Below, piece by piece: positions 8,728 to 17,215 of a stretch of 47,361 bases of DNA. A program made the position numbers and the translations under genes. The stretch is taken from the NCBI RefSeq assembly GCF_001043975.1, contig NZ_LABY01000162.1, forward strand, positions 1 to 47,361, in the 5' to 3' direction. The notes under the pieces were generated by a model, which was given only the letters and a program-made list of their open reading frames with translations, made no database searches and was not told the DNA's origin. How positions within the stretch are numbered: the stretch's first letter is position 1; every line of letters starts with the position of its first letter. The DNA is from Methylobacterium variabile (lineage in GTDB: Bacteria; Pseudomonadota; Alphaproteobacteria; Rhizobiales; Beijerinckiaceae).

Positions 8728-9011
8728 GCCATCGCTCCCTTGGCACGGGCCCGACGCGCGTCGAGGGCCTGGAACACCTCCTCGTTGGTCACGAGGCCGG
8801 CCCCCGAGAGGAGGGCGCCGAGCTGCACGCGCATGCTCATCTCGTTGCCCGAGCCGCGCATGATCGCGACGGCCTGCTCGTCCTCGGGCGAGGTGAGCGC
8901 GGTGACGAAGGGCGCGAACTCGCGCTCGTCGACGCCCGAGGCCAGGGCCTCGAGCAGGGTGAGGGCCTCCTCGCGCCGGGTCACCAGCGCAGGCAGATCG
9001 CGAAAGCTCAT
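8724..9011 (-). CDS. Small protein upstream of Fic, candidate antitoxin
   Basis: This encodes 95 residues, starting at ATG 9011 with GAGGA about 10 nt upstream. The frame continues upstream to 9140 but without a better start. Its stop overlaps the GTG of the Fic gene. Fic toxins of the VbhT/Bep group are usually preceded by a small antitoxin (VbhA/BiaA) whose helix carries [S/T]xxxE[G/N]. Here three SxxxE/TxxxE matches occur (TRREEA, SGVDER, SPEDEQ) but none has the final G/N. The C-terminal LVTNEEVFQALDARR is loosely like the VbhA tail. The antitoxin role is therefore inferred mainly from position and coupling. Confidence 0.55.
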   Translation of the reverse strand: MSFRDLPALVTRREEALTLLEALASGVDEREFAPFVTALTSPEDEQAVAIMRGSGNEMSMRVQLGALLSGAGLVTNEEVFQALDARRARAKGAMA

Positions 9012-9229
9012 GAGTGCGGTTCCTCGGTTGAAGCCCGGCCGATCCGGCACGCAGGCAGCGACTCTCGTTCCGTCCTCGAGACGGCAAAAACTCTCGGCTG
9101 TTCTCTCGCCTACCCTTACCCATCGTCGCCGCGGGGCCAATACGAAGCGCGTGTCGTCCGCGTCACAGGTTCAGCCGGAGATTGTGCTAACAACCAAATC
9201 ACCGGGGCCGATCCGGGTGTGATCGGGCG

Positions 9230-12200
9230 TTACAGCGTCAGTCCCGGATCCCGGTCACGGTCGAGCTCCTGGCGCCGTTCTTGGGCTTGCTGCGGCTGCA
9301 CGTCGAGGCGCTGGTCGAGTTCCCGGCGCAGGACCTGGGCGATCAGGTGATCCAGGCTGCCCTCCTTGAGGTAGGAGGCGACGAACCCACCGCCGGACAG
9401 GATCTCGCGCTCCTCGCTTGTCAGCCACTGCGCCGGGCCGAGGCCCTTGTGCGCCGCGTTGCCGATCGCCCCGTTGGCACCGAAGCGGCGGCCTACGGCG
9501 CTCGCGAATGCCTCGATCTCGGCCCGCTGCTCGGAGGTCGCAACCGCCTTCGCGACCACGGCATCGAACGCGCGCGGATCGGTGCCAGGGGTTCGGGCGA
9601 TCGTGGTCAGTGCCGATGCGGCGGCCGGCGACAAGCCGGGCACCTCGATCGCGATGCGCATGCGGTAACGCTCCTCCTCCGGACGCGCCTTGTCGGCCAT
9701 GATCGAGAACCGGTTCTTGAGCTCGACGGCGGTCCATTGGATCGCCCCATAAGCAGCCTCGGCCTTCTCGCGTTCCTCCTTCTCGGCCTTGGGAACGAAC
9801 CAGCCCTTTCGACCCCGCAGGCCGCCATAGGCTTCGGGGTTGTCCAGCAGGTCGCCGATCCGTGACGAGTAGCCCCGACCAGAGGTTCGAAGCTGGGCGT
9901 AGATCGCATCGAACAGCTTGGCGGGATCCTTGACCGACATGCGGATCTCGGCGTGCAATGAGGCGAGCTCACGCTTGAGATCCCGTTCCGGATCGACGCG
10001 GCTTTCGAGCACTTCGTCGATCGCCGCTTCGTCGTAGGGAACGGCGGCCAGGAACGGCTTGAGCGGGGCCTTGGCGACCGGAGCTTCAACGGCGGCGGGG
10101 CGTGATGCGGAAAGAGACTGCCAAGCCGTGGCAAGTCGACTGGCGAGGTCGTGCACGCGGCGCCAGCGCGCCTGAGCCGCGACGATCATCGTGCGTGCGC
10201 GCTTCACCAGCGCAGGCACCAGAACGGCGTGACCGTTGAGCCCACGGCGCTCGGCGAAGGCCGAGGCGAGGGCGCGCATATCGGCCGGACGGACCCGGTC
10301 CGCAATCTCGGTTTCGGCACGCTCCAGACGAGTCAGAGCGGCGTCGAGTGCAGCGAGCGAAGGCGAGCCAATCGACGGGTCCGGCGACGGAACGACAACG
10401 GCATCCTGCCGGCCCCGTACCGCCTCCAACCGTTCGGCCAGAGCGGAGAAGCCATCGGCCATGCGACCGGCATCGAGCAGCGGAACGTCGCCGGGACGAT
10501 CCACCCGGATCGCGTCGTCCATCAGCTCCGGCGGGCGGGTCAGTGCGACCGCTGCCTCGCGGAATGCAGCCTCGTCGGCATAGTCGAGGGTCGAGGCCTT
10601 GGAGCCGTCGCGCGACAGCCGTCGCGTCAATCCGGCGAGGGCGGCCGCGTCCAGAACATCGCCCGTAGCGGCGGGCCCGAGCTTCTTCATGCGCCAGGGC
10701 GGGATGAAGTCGACGTGCGCGCCATGAACCGTGACGGCATGGCGATGGCGCGACATCGTCACGTAGGTCAGGTGCTGGTCCATGCCGGGCGTGGCCAGCA
10801 TGTGCACCCGATCGACGGTGTCGCCTTGCGACTTATGAACGGTCGCCGCGTAGCCGTAATCGAGGTTGCGATAGGCCTCCGCCTGGATTTCGATCTGCGG
10901 CCCATCGCCGACACCATCGCGATCAAGCCTGACCGTGAGACGACCGCTCGATGCCGCTTCGACGGTGGCGAGCATGCCGTTCTTCACGCCGAGCTGACGG
11001 TCGTTCTCCAGGAACAGGACGCGATCCCCGGGAGCGAACATCCGCTCGCCGCGCGCCGTGACGAACCGCGCCTCATCGGCGAGATGGCCGTCCTCCTTCA
11101 GCGCGGATCGCGCGAGGGTATTGAGGGCCAGAACGTCGACGTTGGTGTGAGCGAGGATCAGCGTCTGGGATGGGCGACCGTCGGGCTTCAACCCGAGATA
11201 ATCCGGCTTCCAGGCCGCGATCAGGCCGGCGCGGGCAGCGTCCCGGTCCGGGGTGAACCGGATGAGCCCGGCCGTGCGATAAACCTCGAGCGCCTCAGCG
11301 ACCCGCCCCCTGGCAAAGTCCTTCGTCGCCTGTCGCATCTCAGGCAGGACCTGGCGCCGGACCTCGGAGAGTTCGGCGTAGCCGATGGTCTCGGTGATCG
11401 CCCGAAAGCCGGCGCCGGCCTCGATCGGCTGGAGCTGCATCGCATCGCCGACGATCACGAGCTTGGCCCCGCGCCGCTCGACCTCTTGCACGATCCGTGA
11501 GAGCTGCTCGGATGCGACCATGCCGGCCTCGTCGACGACGATCACGTCGCGTGGCTGGAGGACATCGCGCTCGTGCTTCCAGCCAAGCTCCCATGAGGCC
11601 AGGGTGCGGCTCGGGATGCCGGCACTGCGCTCCAACCCCTCCGCCGCCTTGCCGGCCAAAGCTCCACCGATGACGCGGTATCCGCTGGCCTCCCAGGCGG
11701 CGCGTGCCACCCCGAGCATGGTCGATTTGCCGGCACCCGCGAACCCGACCACGGCCGAGATCCGGTCCGGTGCCGTGACGTGACGCACGGCATCGCGCTG
11801 CTCCTCCGACAACTCGGGGCGCGCCGCCAAAGCATGCGCCAGCGCGCGATCGGAAACACCGTGGCTGGTGTCGGCGTAGAGCCGGCCGGTGGCGGCCTGC
11901 ATCGCGACTTCGGCGTGGAGCAGCGCCCGTGTCGTCCAGCGTGCCGGGGAGACCACGCGCCCGCTCTCGGGGTCGAAGACCTCCTCGGCCACCGCCACGA
12001 GCTGGGGCGATTGCCCGAGCCGCAAACGCACCGCCTCGAAGGCGGCAGGATCGTCGATGTAGCGGAACACCGCCTTGGCGATATCGCGCTCATCGAACAC
12101 GCTCTTCTCGCGCGACAGGATCGGCAGCAGAGTCTCGGGATCGTCGATGATGGCTTGTGCATTGCGGATGCGCTTCTGCTTCTCCGCCTCGACGCGATCG

Positions 12201-12940
12201 GCGACCGTACCTCGGGCGACCATGTTGGAAGCCTGGACGCCGATGTGCTCGGTCGGCTCGATCTTGATGCCGGCCTCGACGTGAGAACGGTGGTCGATGC
12301 GAAGGTCGAAACCCGCCGCCGCAAGATGCCGGTTGGAGACCTCGCCCCAGGACCGACGCCACGGCATGAGATGCTTCATCGGGCCAGCCATCCGCTCGTA
12401 GCGTGGCTTGCCGTCGTCGCGGTAGAGGATGTTGCCGGCGCGGTCTCTGGCGAACTCGAACTTGGCAGCAAAGCCCTTCTCCGAGAGCTTGCGAAGCGGG
12501 ACCATGACGTGGATGTGCGGGTTGCCGGGGGCATCGTGAACCGCCCAGTCGGCGACAAACCCCTGTGATGTGACCTCGGTCTCGACCCAGTCGCGGGCGA
12601 GCGCGATGTTCTGATCTAGCGTCAGCTCGATCGGCAGGGCGATGTTCATCTCCATCGCGAAGCCGGTGCCCTTCAGACCCTCCTTCTTCTCGACGGCGTT
12701 CCAGAGAAACTCCGAAGCACCGTTCTCATCGCGGCCATCGATGGCGGTCCGAAACCAGGCCGGCACCTCCGAGGGCAGGCTGAGTTCGGTGTGAACGACG
12801 TGCTGCTTGCCGGTGAACGAGATGATCCGGCCATCGCTCTCGCGGGTCATGACCGTGGCGCGCCGATAGGCGGCCGAGGCGACGGCGCTCTTGCCGTTGC
12901 CGGAGCTGATGACCTGAGACGCGAGATGGTAGATGGCCAT
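9230..12940 (-). CDS. traA: TraA-type MOB-Q conjugative relaxase-helicase with BID-like region
   Basis: This encodes 1236 residues. The N-terminal relaxase starts MAIYHLASQVISSGNGKSAV with the catalytic Tyr at residue 25 and the metal-binding motif HDAPGNPHIHVM at about 137-148. The helicase part has Walker A GFAGAGKSTML (about 398-408) and Walker B VIVVDEAGMV (about 463-472), as in Ti-plasmid TraA. Near residues 1000-1055, VKDPAKLFDAIYAQLR and DNPEAYGGLRGRKGWF resemble a BID domain, which Rhizobiales relaxases use as a secretion signal. TraA would nick oriT, stay bound to the 5' end and be exported with the strand. The gene diverges from traCDG across oriT, the Ti-plasmid arrangement. Confidence 0.92.
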   Translation of the reverse strand: MAIYHLASQVISSGNGKSAVASAAYRRATVMTRESDGRIISFTGKQHVVHTELSLPSEVPAWFRTAIDGRDENGASEFLWNAVEKKEGLKGTGFAMEMNIALPIELTLDQNIALARDWVETEVTSQGFVADWAVHDAPGNPHIHVMVPLRKLSEKGFAAKFEFARDRAGNILYRDDGKPRYERMAGPMKHLMPWRRSWGEVSNRHLAAAGFDLRIDHRSHVEAGIKIEPTEHIGVQASNMVARGTVADRVEAEKQKRIRNAQAIIDDPETLLPILSREKSVFDERDIAKAVFRYIDDPAAFEAVRLRLGQSPQLVAVAEEVFDPESGRVVSPARWTTRALLHAEVAMQAATGRLYADTSHGVSDRALAHALAARPELSEEQRDAVRHVTAPDRISAVVGFAGAGKSTMLGVARAAWEASGYRVIGGALAGKAAEGLERSAGIPSRTLASWELGWKHERDVLQPRDVIVVDEAGMVASEQLSRIVQEVERRGAKLVIVGDAMQLQPIEAGAGFRAITETIGYAELSEVRRQVLPEMRQATKDFARGRVAEALEVYRTAGLIRFTPDRDAARAGLIAAWKPDYLGLKPDGRPSQTLILAHTNVDVLALNTLARSALKEDGHLADEARFVTARGERMFAPGDRVLFLENDRQLGVKNGMLATVEAASSGRLTVRLDRDGVGDGPQIEIQAEAYRNLDYGYAATVHKSQGDTVDRVHMLATPGMDQHLTYVTMSRHRHAVTVHGAHVDFIPPWRMKKLGPAATGDVLDAAALAGLTRRLSRDGSKASTLDYADEAAFREAAVALTRPPELMDDAIRVDRPGDVPLLDAGRMADGFSALAERLEAVRGRQDAVVVPSPDPSIGSPSLAALDAALTRLERAETEIADRVRPADMRALASAFAERRGLNGHAVLVPALVKRARTMIVAAQARWRRVHDLASRLATAWQSLSASRPAAVEAPVAKAPLKPFLAAVPYDEAAIDEVLESRVDPERDLKRELASLHAEIRMSVKDPAKLFDAIYAQLRTSGRGYSSRIGDLLDNPEAYGGLRGRKGWFVPKAEKEEREKAEAAYGAIQWTAVELKNRFSIMADKARPEEERYRMRIAIEVPGLSPAAASALTTIARTPGTDPRAFDAVVAKAVATSEQRAEIEAFASAVGRRFGANGAIGNAAHKGLGPAQWLTSEEREILSGGGFVASYLKEGSLDHLIAQVLRRELDQRLDVQPQQAQERRQELDRDRDPGLTL

Positions 12941-12969
12941 GCGAGGCTCCGAGCTTGGCCATTAGCACC

Positions 12970-13015
12970 TAACTCAGGGAAATGCAAATTTCCCCATAAG
13001 TGCGCACTTTCGCTC
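12970..13015 (+). other. oriT: Origin of transfer (oriT), RSF1010/Ti-like
   Basis: A hairpin GGGAAAT (12977-12983), loop GCAA, ATTTCCC (12988-12994) is followed two bases later by TAAGTGCGC (12997-13005). RSF1010-class and Ti-type origins have an inverted repeat followed by TAAGTGCG with cleavage after that G. Both parts, their spacing and the location between traA and traC fit. The rest of the 12941-13492 gap holds no gene; it contains further hairpins such as GGCCCC-TTC-GGGGCC near 13069 that may be relaxosome or promoter structures. Confidence 0.87.
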
Positions 13016-13492
13016 TGCTTCAGTGACTTTGCGGAGGCGCTTCGCTCCGTAGCTCCGCTTAGAATAGGCCCCTTCGGGGCCGCAAGCAGCAACCCGTTGG
13101 AACCGGCCTGCCAACCTACGATTTCGGGATTTCCCTTGGAGGATTTGGCTCGCCGGGGGCCGTCTGCAATCGGCCAATCTCGGCCGTATTGCATGGCTCC
13201 GGCTCGGCCGCATCGGTGTCATGCGTGTGGATCAAGTCGCGCCGGCGCCGGGAGGTCAGCGTGGCTATTGTGGGGGGGCTGGAACGGATCTTTGGATCAG
13301 CGTCGGTCCGCGATGCCGTCGGCGCCGACGCCGGAAGACAGGACCAGACCTCTCCATGAATGACCCTGTGACAGGTGAAACACGCTCGCCCTTTGAGGCA
13401 AAGATAGTGACGCATCTTACGCAGGTGTGCGTTTGCGCAATCGCCCTTTGCTGGTATGCGCGATGAACCCCCTACAGAGGAGCATAGCAGCC

Positions 13493-13771
13493 ATGGCGCG
13501 ATCCAAGTCCCGCGAAGCGATCGTCAAGGAGATCGAGGCCCTCCAGTCCAAGCTGAAGAAGCACGACAAGGCCGAGGCCGAGCGGCTCGGTGGCCTGGCG
13601 ATCAAGGCCGGGATTGGCTCGATCGACATCTCGGATGAGGACTTCACGCGCGAGCTGGAGGCGATCGTGAAGCGATTTCGTGGCGAGGCACCCCAGGTGG
13701 CGGAGCCAAAGGCAAAGGGACCTCGAGGCGCTGGACAAGCTCCGGAGGGAACTCATGATGAAGCGGCATGA
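13493..13771 (+). CDS. traC: TraC relaxosome accessory protein
   Basis: This encodes 92 residues, charged and helical, beginning MARSKSREAIVKEIEALQSK and containing AERLGGLAIKAGIGSIDIS, which matches the conserved core of Ti/rhizobial TraC (a LxxLAxKAGL-type block). TraC helps TraA at oriT. The start ATG 13493 has GAGGAG upstream; the frame is open to 13427 without a better start. Its 3' end overlaps traD by 17 nt. A coiled-coil N-terminus and an acidic tail are visible. Confidence 0.82.
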   Translation: MARSKSREAIVKEIEALQSKLKKHDKAEAERLGGLAIKAGIGSIDISDEDFTRELEAIVKRFRGEAPQVAEPKAKGPRGAGQAPEGTHDEAA

Positions 13772-13952
13772 GGAGCGTCGCGCCGACGCCTATCGCAAGA
13801 TCCAGCTCGGCGGTCTCGTCATCAAAGCCGGCCTCTCCGACCTGCCGAGCAACGTCCTGCTCGGCCTCCTGATCGAGGCTCGCGAGCGGATCCGCGACCC
13901 TGACGTGGTCGAGCAAATGGCTCGGCTCGGGGACAAGGAGTTCAAGGCATGA
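13755..13952 (+). CDS. traD: TraD small conjugation protein
   Basis: This encodes 65 residues with KIQLGGLVIKAGLSDLPSN and LLGLLIEARERI, the signature of the short TraD proteins of Ti-type plasmids, which are unrelated to F-plasmid TraD. The family role is as a helper in DNA processing. ATG 13755 follows GGAGG with suitable spacing, and ATG 13758 is adjacent. Its stop overlaps the traG start by 4 nt, so traC, traD and traG form one coupled operon. Confidence 0.82.
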   Translation: MMKRHEERRADAYRKIQLGGLVIKAGLSDLPSNVLLGLLIEARERIRDPDVVEQMARLGDKEFKA

Positions 13953-15946
13953 AGTGGCTCTACGGTGCCATCGCCGTCGCGATCGGCCTCGCTCTGCACC
14001 TCGCGTTCTCGCTGGTTCTCGCGCCTCTCGTCGGGTCGTTCTACGTCGTCGAGCCCGGCCATTCGATGATGGTCCAGGCCATACGGGTGGCCGCGGTCGC
14101 GTTCCCCGCGCTCATCCTATTTGCCATCTGTGGCCTGGCCCGGCCCGGCGACAGCGGCCGGGTCGTCGCCGTGTTCTCCTCGCTGTTCCTGATCGGGCTG
14201 TGCGTATGGACGGTGCGCGAGGAGATCGCCCGGCTGACCGCCCTCACCCCGGGGGCGGACACGCGAGCGTTGCTGCGCAAGACCGACATCCCGCTGTTCT
14301 GCGCGGTGTGCTTTGCGGGCTTCGTCGCCTTCGTCGCGCCGGTCGTTTCCCTGGTCCGGGTCAAGAAGACCACACGCGGCTACAACAAGCCGATCCGCTC
14401 GAAATCGGCCGCCCACGGCGACGCCGAATGGGCGACGATGCGGCTTGCCGGCGAGCTGTTCCCGGAGGATGGCGCACTGGTGCTGGGCGAGCTGTACCGA
14501 CCCGATCTCGATGCGAAGAGCCAGTCGCGGATCTTCAAGCCGGGTGATCGCAGGACGTGGGGCTCCGGGGGCCGCAAACCCCTGATGGGGTTCAACGCGG
14601 ATCTGGGCTCCGGGCACGGCCTGATCTTCTCCGGATCCGGCGGGTTCAAGACGACGGGCACCGTGATCCCGATGCTGCTGTCGTGCCCCTGGAACACTGT
14701 CGTGCTCGATCCCTCGACCGAGCTGTATCCGATGCTCGCCGACTACCGGAAAAAGATGCGCGGTCCGGGAAACTTCCGGCGCGTGCACTGCATCACGCCG
14801 AAGGACCTGGAGAGCGGGTTCAACGTCCTCGACTGGATCGGGCGGGGTGAGGACTCGGCCGAGAAGGACATCGCGGCCGTGGTCGGCTGGATCGCCACCG
14901 GCCAGGTCAAGCGCGCCGACCCCAATGATTTCTTCCGAAACTCGGCGCTCCAGCTCATCCGCGGGGTGCTGGCTCACATCTGCCTCAACAGGGGTTTTGA
15001 TGCGACCCGGCCGCGCACGCTACGCACCTTGCGAGAGCTGATCTCGCAGCCCGAGCCCGATTTCCTGATGCAGCTCGGGTGGATCCTTCGCGCGGAGGAA
15101 AAGGACTCGTTTGCCGCGCTGGCGCTTGGCCCGTTCAAGTCGATGACGCCGCAGACGTTCTCGGGCGTCTACGCCACCGCGGCCGACCTGACGAACTGGC
15201 TGTCGTTCAAGGAATATGCCGCGATCGTGTCGGATGGGGCGTTCTCCAGCCTCGACCTCGTGGAGGACGATGTCGACGTGTTCGTCGCGCTCGATCTCCA
15301 GACGCTTCAGGATTATCCGGGCCTCGCCCGGGTCATCATCGGCGGGCTGTTGAATGCGCTCTACCACGCCAACGGTGAGGTGAAGGACCGCGTCGCGTTC
15401 ATCCTCGACGAGGCGGCACGGCTGGGCAACATGAGCCTGCTCGAGGTCGCCCGTGACGCCGGCCGCAAGTACGGCATCGTGCTCGTGATGGTGTACCAGG
15501 CGCTGGGCCAGCTACGCCAACAATGGGGCGACAAGGACGCCGTCTCGGCGTGGTTCGAGTCGACCTCGTGGCAGAGTTTCTCCGCCGTCACCGACGTTGA
15601 CACGGCCAAGGCGTTGTCGGAGCGGTGCGGGTACTTCACGCAGGAAATCATCTCGTACAGCCAGCAGGCCCGGACGGGCAAAGGCTCGGGCGGCGTGAGC
15701 GTGTCGGCCTCGACGGCGCTTCACAAAAGGGCACTCATCATGCCCGACGAGATCATCAACACGATGCGGCGCGACGAGCAGATCCTGTGCGTGCCGGGTG
15801 TCGAGCCGATCCGCTGCGGCCGGGCGATCTACTTCCGTCGCGATGACATGAAGAAGCTCGTCAAGGAGAACCGCTTCTTCGCTCGTGAGAGCCAGGAGGC
15901 CGATGATTACAGGAACGAGATCAAGGCGAGCCCACAGGCGGCCTGA
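13949..15946 (+). CDS. traG: TraG/VirD4-type coupling protein
   Basis: This encodes 665 residues. Three to four N-terminal membrane helices (within about 1-140) are followed by a cytoplasmic ATPase with Walker A GSGGFKTT (about 229-236) and Walker B FILDEAARLGNM (about 483-495), the forms typical of TraG/VirD4. It docks the relaxosome onto the secretion channel and may recognise BID-type signals. It is the last gene of the traCDG operon. A VirD4-type rather than DotL/TrbC-type coupling protein next to a Dot/Icm channel is notable. Confidence 0.92.
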   Translation: MKWLYGAIAVAIGLALHLAFSLVLAPLVGSFYVVEPGHSMMVQAIRVAAVAFPALILFAICGLARPGDSGRVVAVFSSLFLIGLCVWTVREEIARLTALTPGADTRALLRKTDIPLFCAVCFAGFVAFVAPVVSLVRVKKTTRGYNKPIRSKSAAHGDAEWATMRLAGELFPEDGALVLGELYRPDLDAKSQSRIFKPGDRRTWGSGGRKPLMGFNADLGSGHGLIFSGSGGFKTTGTVIPMLLSCPWNTVVLDPSTELYPMLADYRKKMRGPGNFRRVHCITPKDLESGFNVLDWIGRGEDSAEKDIAAVVGWIATGQVKRADPNDFFRNSALQLIRGVLAHICLNRGFDATRPRTLRTLRELISQPEPDFLMQLGWILRAEEKDSFAALALGPFKSMTPQTFSGVYATAADLTNWLSFKEYAAIVSDGAFSSLDLVEDDVDVFVALDLQTLQDYPGLARVIIGGLLNALYHANGEVKDRVAFILDEAARLGNMSLLEVARDAGRKYGIVLVMVYQALGQLRQQWGDKDAVSAWFESTSWQSFSAVTDVDTAKALSERCGYFTQEIISYSQQARTGKGSGGVSVSASTALHKRALIMPDEIINTMRRDEQILCVPGVEPIRCGRAIYFRRDDMKKLVKENRFFARESQEADDYRNEIKASPQAA

Positions 15947-16084
15947 CGGGCCGCTCGCCGTGGCGCCAGGCGCGGCGAAACCCGTCCGCAAGGACGGTTC
16001 GGCGGGCGCCCGGACGGGGGCCCGCCGAAGGCTTGTCCCGCGCGCTACGAACCAGCGTATGGCTCCCCGATCTTCGGGGTCGAA

Positions 16085-16103
16085 GGCCGCCGTTCGGGCG
16101 GCC
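16085..16103. terminator. Hairpin downstream of traG
   Basis: GGCCGCC (16085-16091) and GGCGGCC (16097-16103) form a 7-bp stem between convergent traG (+) and the 16119 gene (-). A second hairpin, CCCGA-TCT-TCGGG, lies just before it. No long T-run is present on the + strand beyond TTTT at about 16117. Confidence 0.5.
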
Positions 16104-16118
16104 CTGGAGGAGGGGGTT

Positions 16119-16292
16119 TTAGCCCTCCGGGGGAAGCTGGGCGACCCGGGTTTGGGCGGCCTTCAGCTCGGCCTGGATGGCGCGCCGCTCGCGCGGGCAG
16201 GAGATGGAGGCCAGCTCGGCGCGGAGTTCGGCGACGTGGGTCACGAGGGCGTAGCGGGCGTGGGCGGGGAGGGTCGAGGTGGGGCGCGGCAT
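16119..16292 (-). CDS. Small hypothetical protein (57 aa), copy 1 of a duplicated unit
   Basis: This encodes 57 residues, starting MPRPTSTLPAHARYAL with AGGAA 10 nt upstream, and ending at TAG. It is helical and charged (VAELRAELASIS, AIQAELKAAQTRVAQL). The function is unknown. The 16871-17044 gene has the same length, and both are preceded by near-identical structured leaders and upstream DNA, which argues that both are real genes produced by segmental duplication. Confidence 0.55.
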   Translation of the reverse strand: MPRPTSTLPAHARYALVTHVAELRAELASISCPRERRAIQAELKAAQTRVAQLPPEG

Positions 16293-16346
16293 CGGCTGGG
16301 TTCCTGTGGCGCTCGGGACCGTCCCTGCGCGATGCGACCCCCCAAA

Positions 16347-16465
16347 CAGGCGGCGGCTCCGCCTGCACCCCGAGAGGGGCCGGAGCGCAGCGGAGGACCG
16401 GCCGGACTGACGATTTTGTCCCGCGAGGAATGGCGCGCAGCGCCAGGGGAAAATCGTCTGGCCGG
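16347..16465 (-). promoter_or_regulatory. Structured leader element A, copy 1
   Basis: On the minus strand the order is a long stem AAAATCGT/ACGATTTT (16450-16457 with 16410-16417) enclosing hairpin TGGCGC-TGC-GCGCCA (16431-16445), then a conserved CCTCGCGG inside the loop, then TCCTCCGCT..CGCTCCGGCC, then hairpin CAGGCGG/CCGCCTG (16347-16365). It ends 54 nt before the 16292 start codon. Three related copies lie upstream of other genes in the same orientation. Confidence 0.7.
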
Positions 16466-16870
16466 ACGGTTGCGGGCGGAGACGCCGTCTGTTCCCTTGT
16501 CGCCATCGTGTAGGGACGGTCCGACGCTGTGGCGAACGTCGGCGCCGCGCTTCACCGCCGGTTCCGCTTGGGGCGGATCGACCGGACGCCGGGCTTGCCG
16601 GATGGGGCGGGGTGGCCGGCTCGTGGCCCTCGCCGCTCGTCCAGTTTGGCGCGGGAGGGCGCCCCTCACCGCGCCGCCGCCGCTCGTGATGGCGCCCGCT
16701 CCGGACGCCTCCAGCCTCGCGGCCTGACCAGATAGGCTGCCCTCGCCGGGGAGGAGCGCGTCCAGCCGGGCACCGATACCTCCACGATCCGGGCACCACT
16801 CAGCGCCGAGGTTCCCGGTCTCCCGACATGGTCGAAGGGCCGGCTCATGCCGACCCTCGTGGTGGCTCGC

Positions 16871-17044
16871 TCAGGCCCCCACAGGGAGGTCGTCGATCGC
16901 GTCCTGGATCGTCTCGATGCACTCCGCCACGACGCGCCGCGCGGCCAGGTCGGAGAGCGAGTTCATCTCCGCATTCATCGAGGCCAGGATCGCCTCGAGG
17001 TTCGCACGAAGATCGGTCTGCGGGATGTCGGTGGAGAGGAGCAT
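16871..17044 (-). CDS. Small hypothetical protein (57 aa), copy 2 of a duplicated unit
   Basis: This encodes 57 residues, starting MLLSTDIPQTDLRANLEAIL and ending DDLPVGA. It is acidic and helical, with no recognised family. It has the same length, position and leader as the 16119-16292 gene but a diverged sequence. The AACCCAGCCGATG context at the start is the same in both copies. Both may encode small regulators or antitoxin-like proteins, but nothing in the sequence proves this. Confidence 0.55.
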   Translation of the reverse strand: MLLSTDIPQTDLRANLEAILASMNAEMNSLSDLAARRVVAECIETIQDAIDDLPVGA

Positions 17045-17098
17045 CGGCTGGGTTTCCCTGGCGCTCGGGACCGCCCCGGCGCGATGCAACCCCTCAAA

Positions 17099-17215
17099 CA
17101 GGCGACGGTGTCGCCCGCACCCTCGAGGGGCCGGAGCGCAGCGGAGGACCGGCCGGACTGGCGATTTCGTCCCGCGAGGAATGGCGCATAGCGCCAGGGG
17201 AAAATCGTCCGGCCG
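17099..17215 (-). promoter_or_regulatory. Structured leader element A, copy 2
   Basis: This has the same plan as copy 1. Outer stem AAATCG/CGATTT (17202-17207 with 17162-17167) encloses hairpin TGGCGC-TAT-GCGCCA (17182-17196). The second hairpin is GGCGAC-ACC-GTCGCC (17101-17115, written here for the minus strand). Relative to copy 1 the second stem changed on both sides, so pairing is kept. It ends 54 nt before the 17044 start codon. Confidence 0.7.

Noticed and set aside
7435..9222. 595-codon plus-strand frame opposite the Fic gene
   Set aside because: Shadow of the Fic gene and its upstream partner; no recognisable domain.
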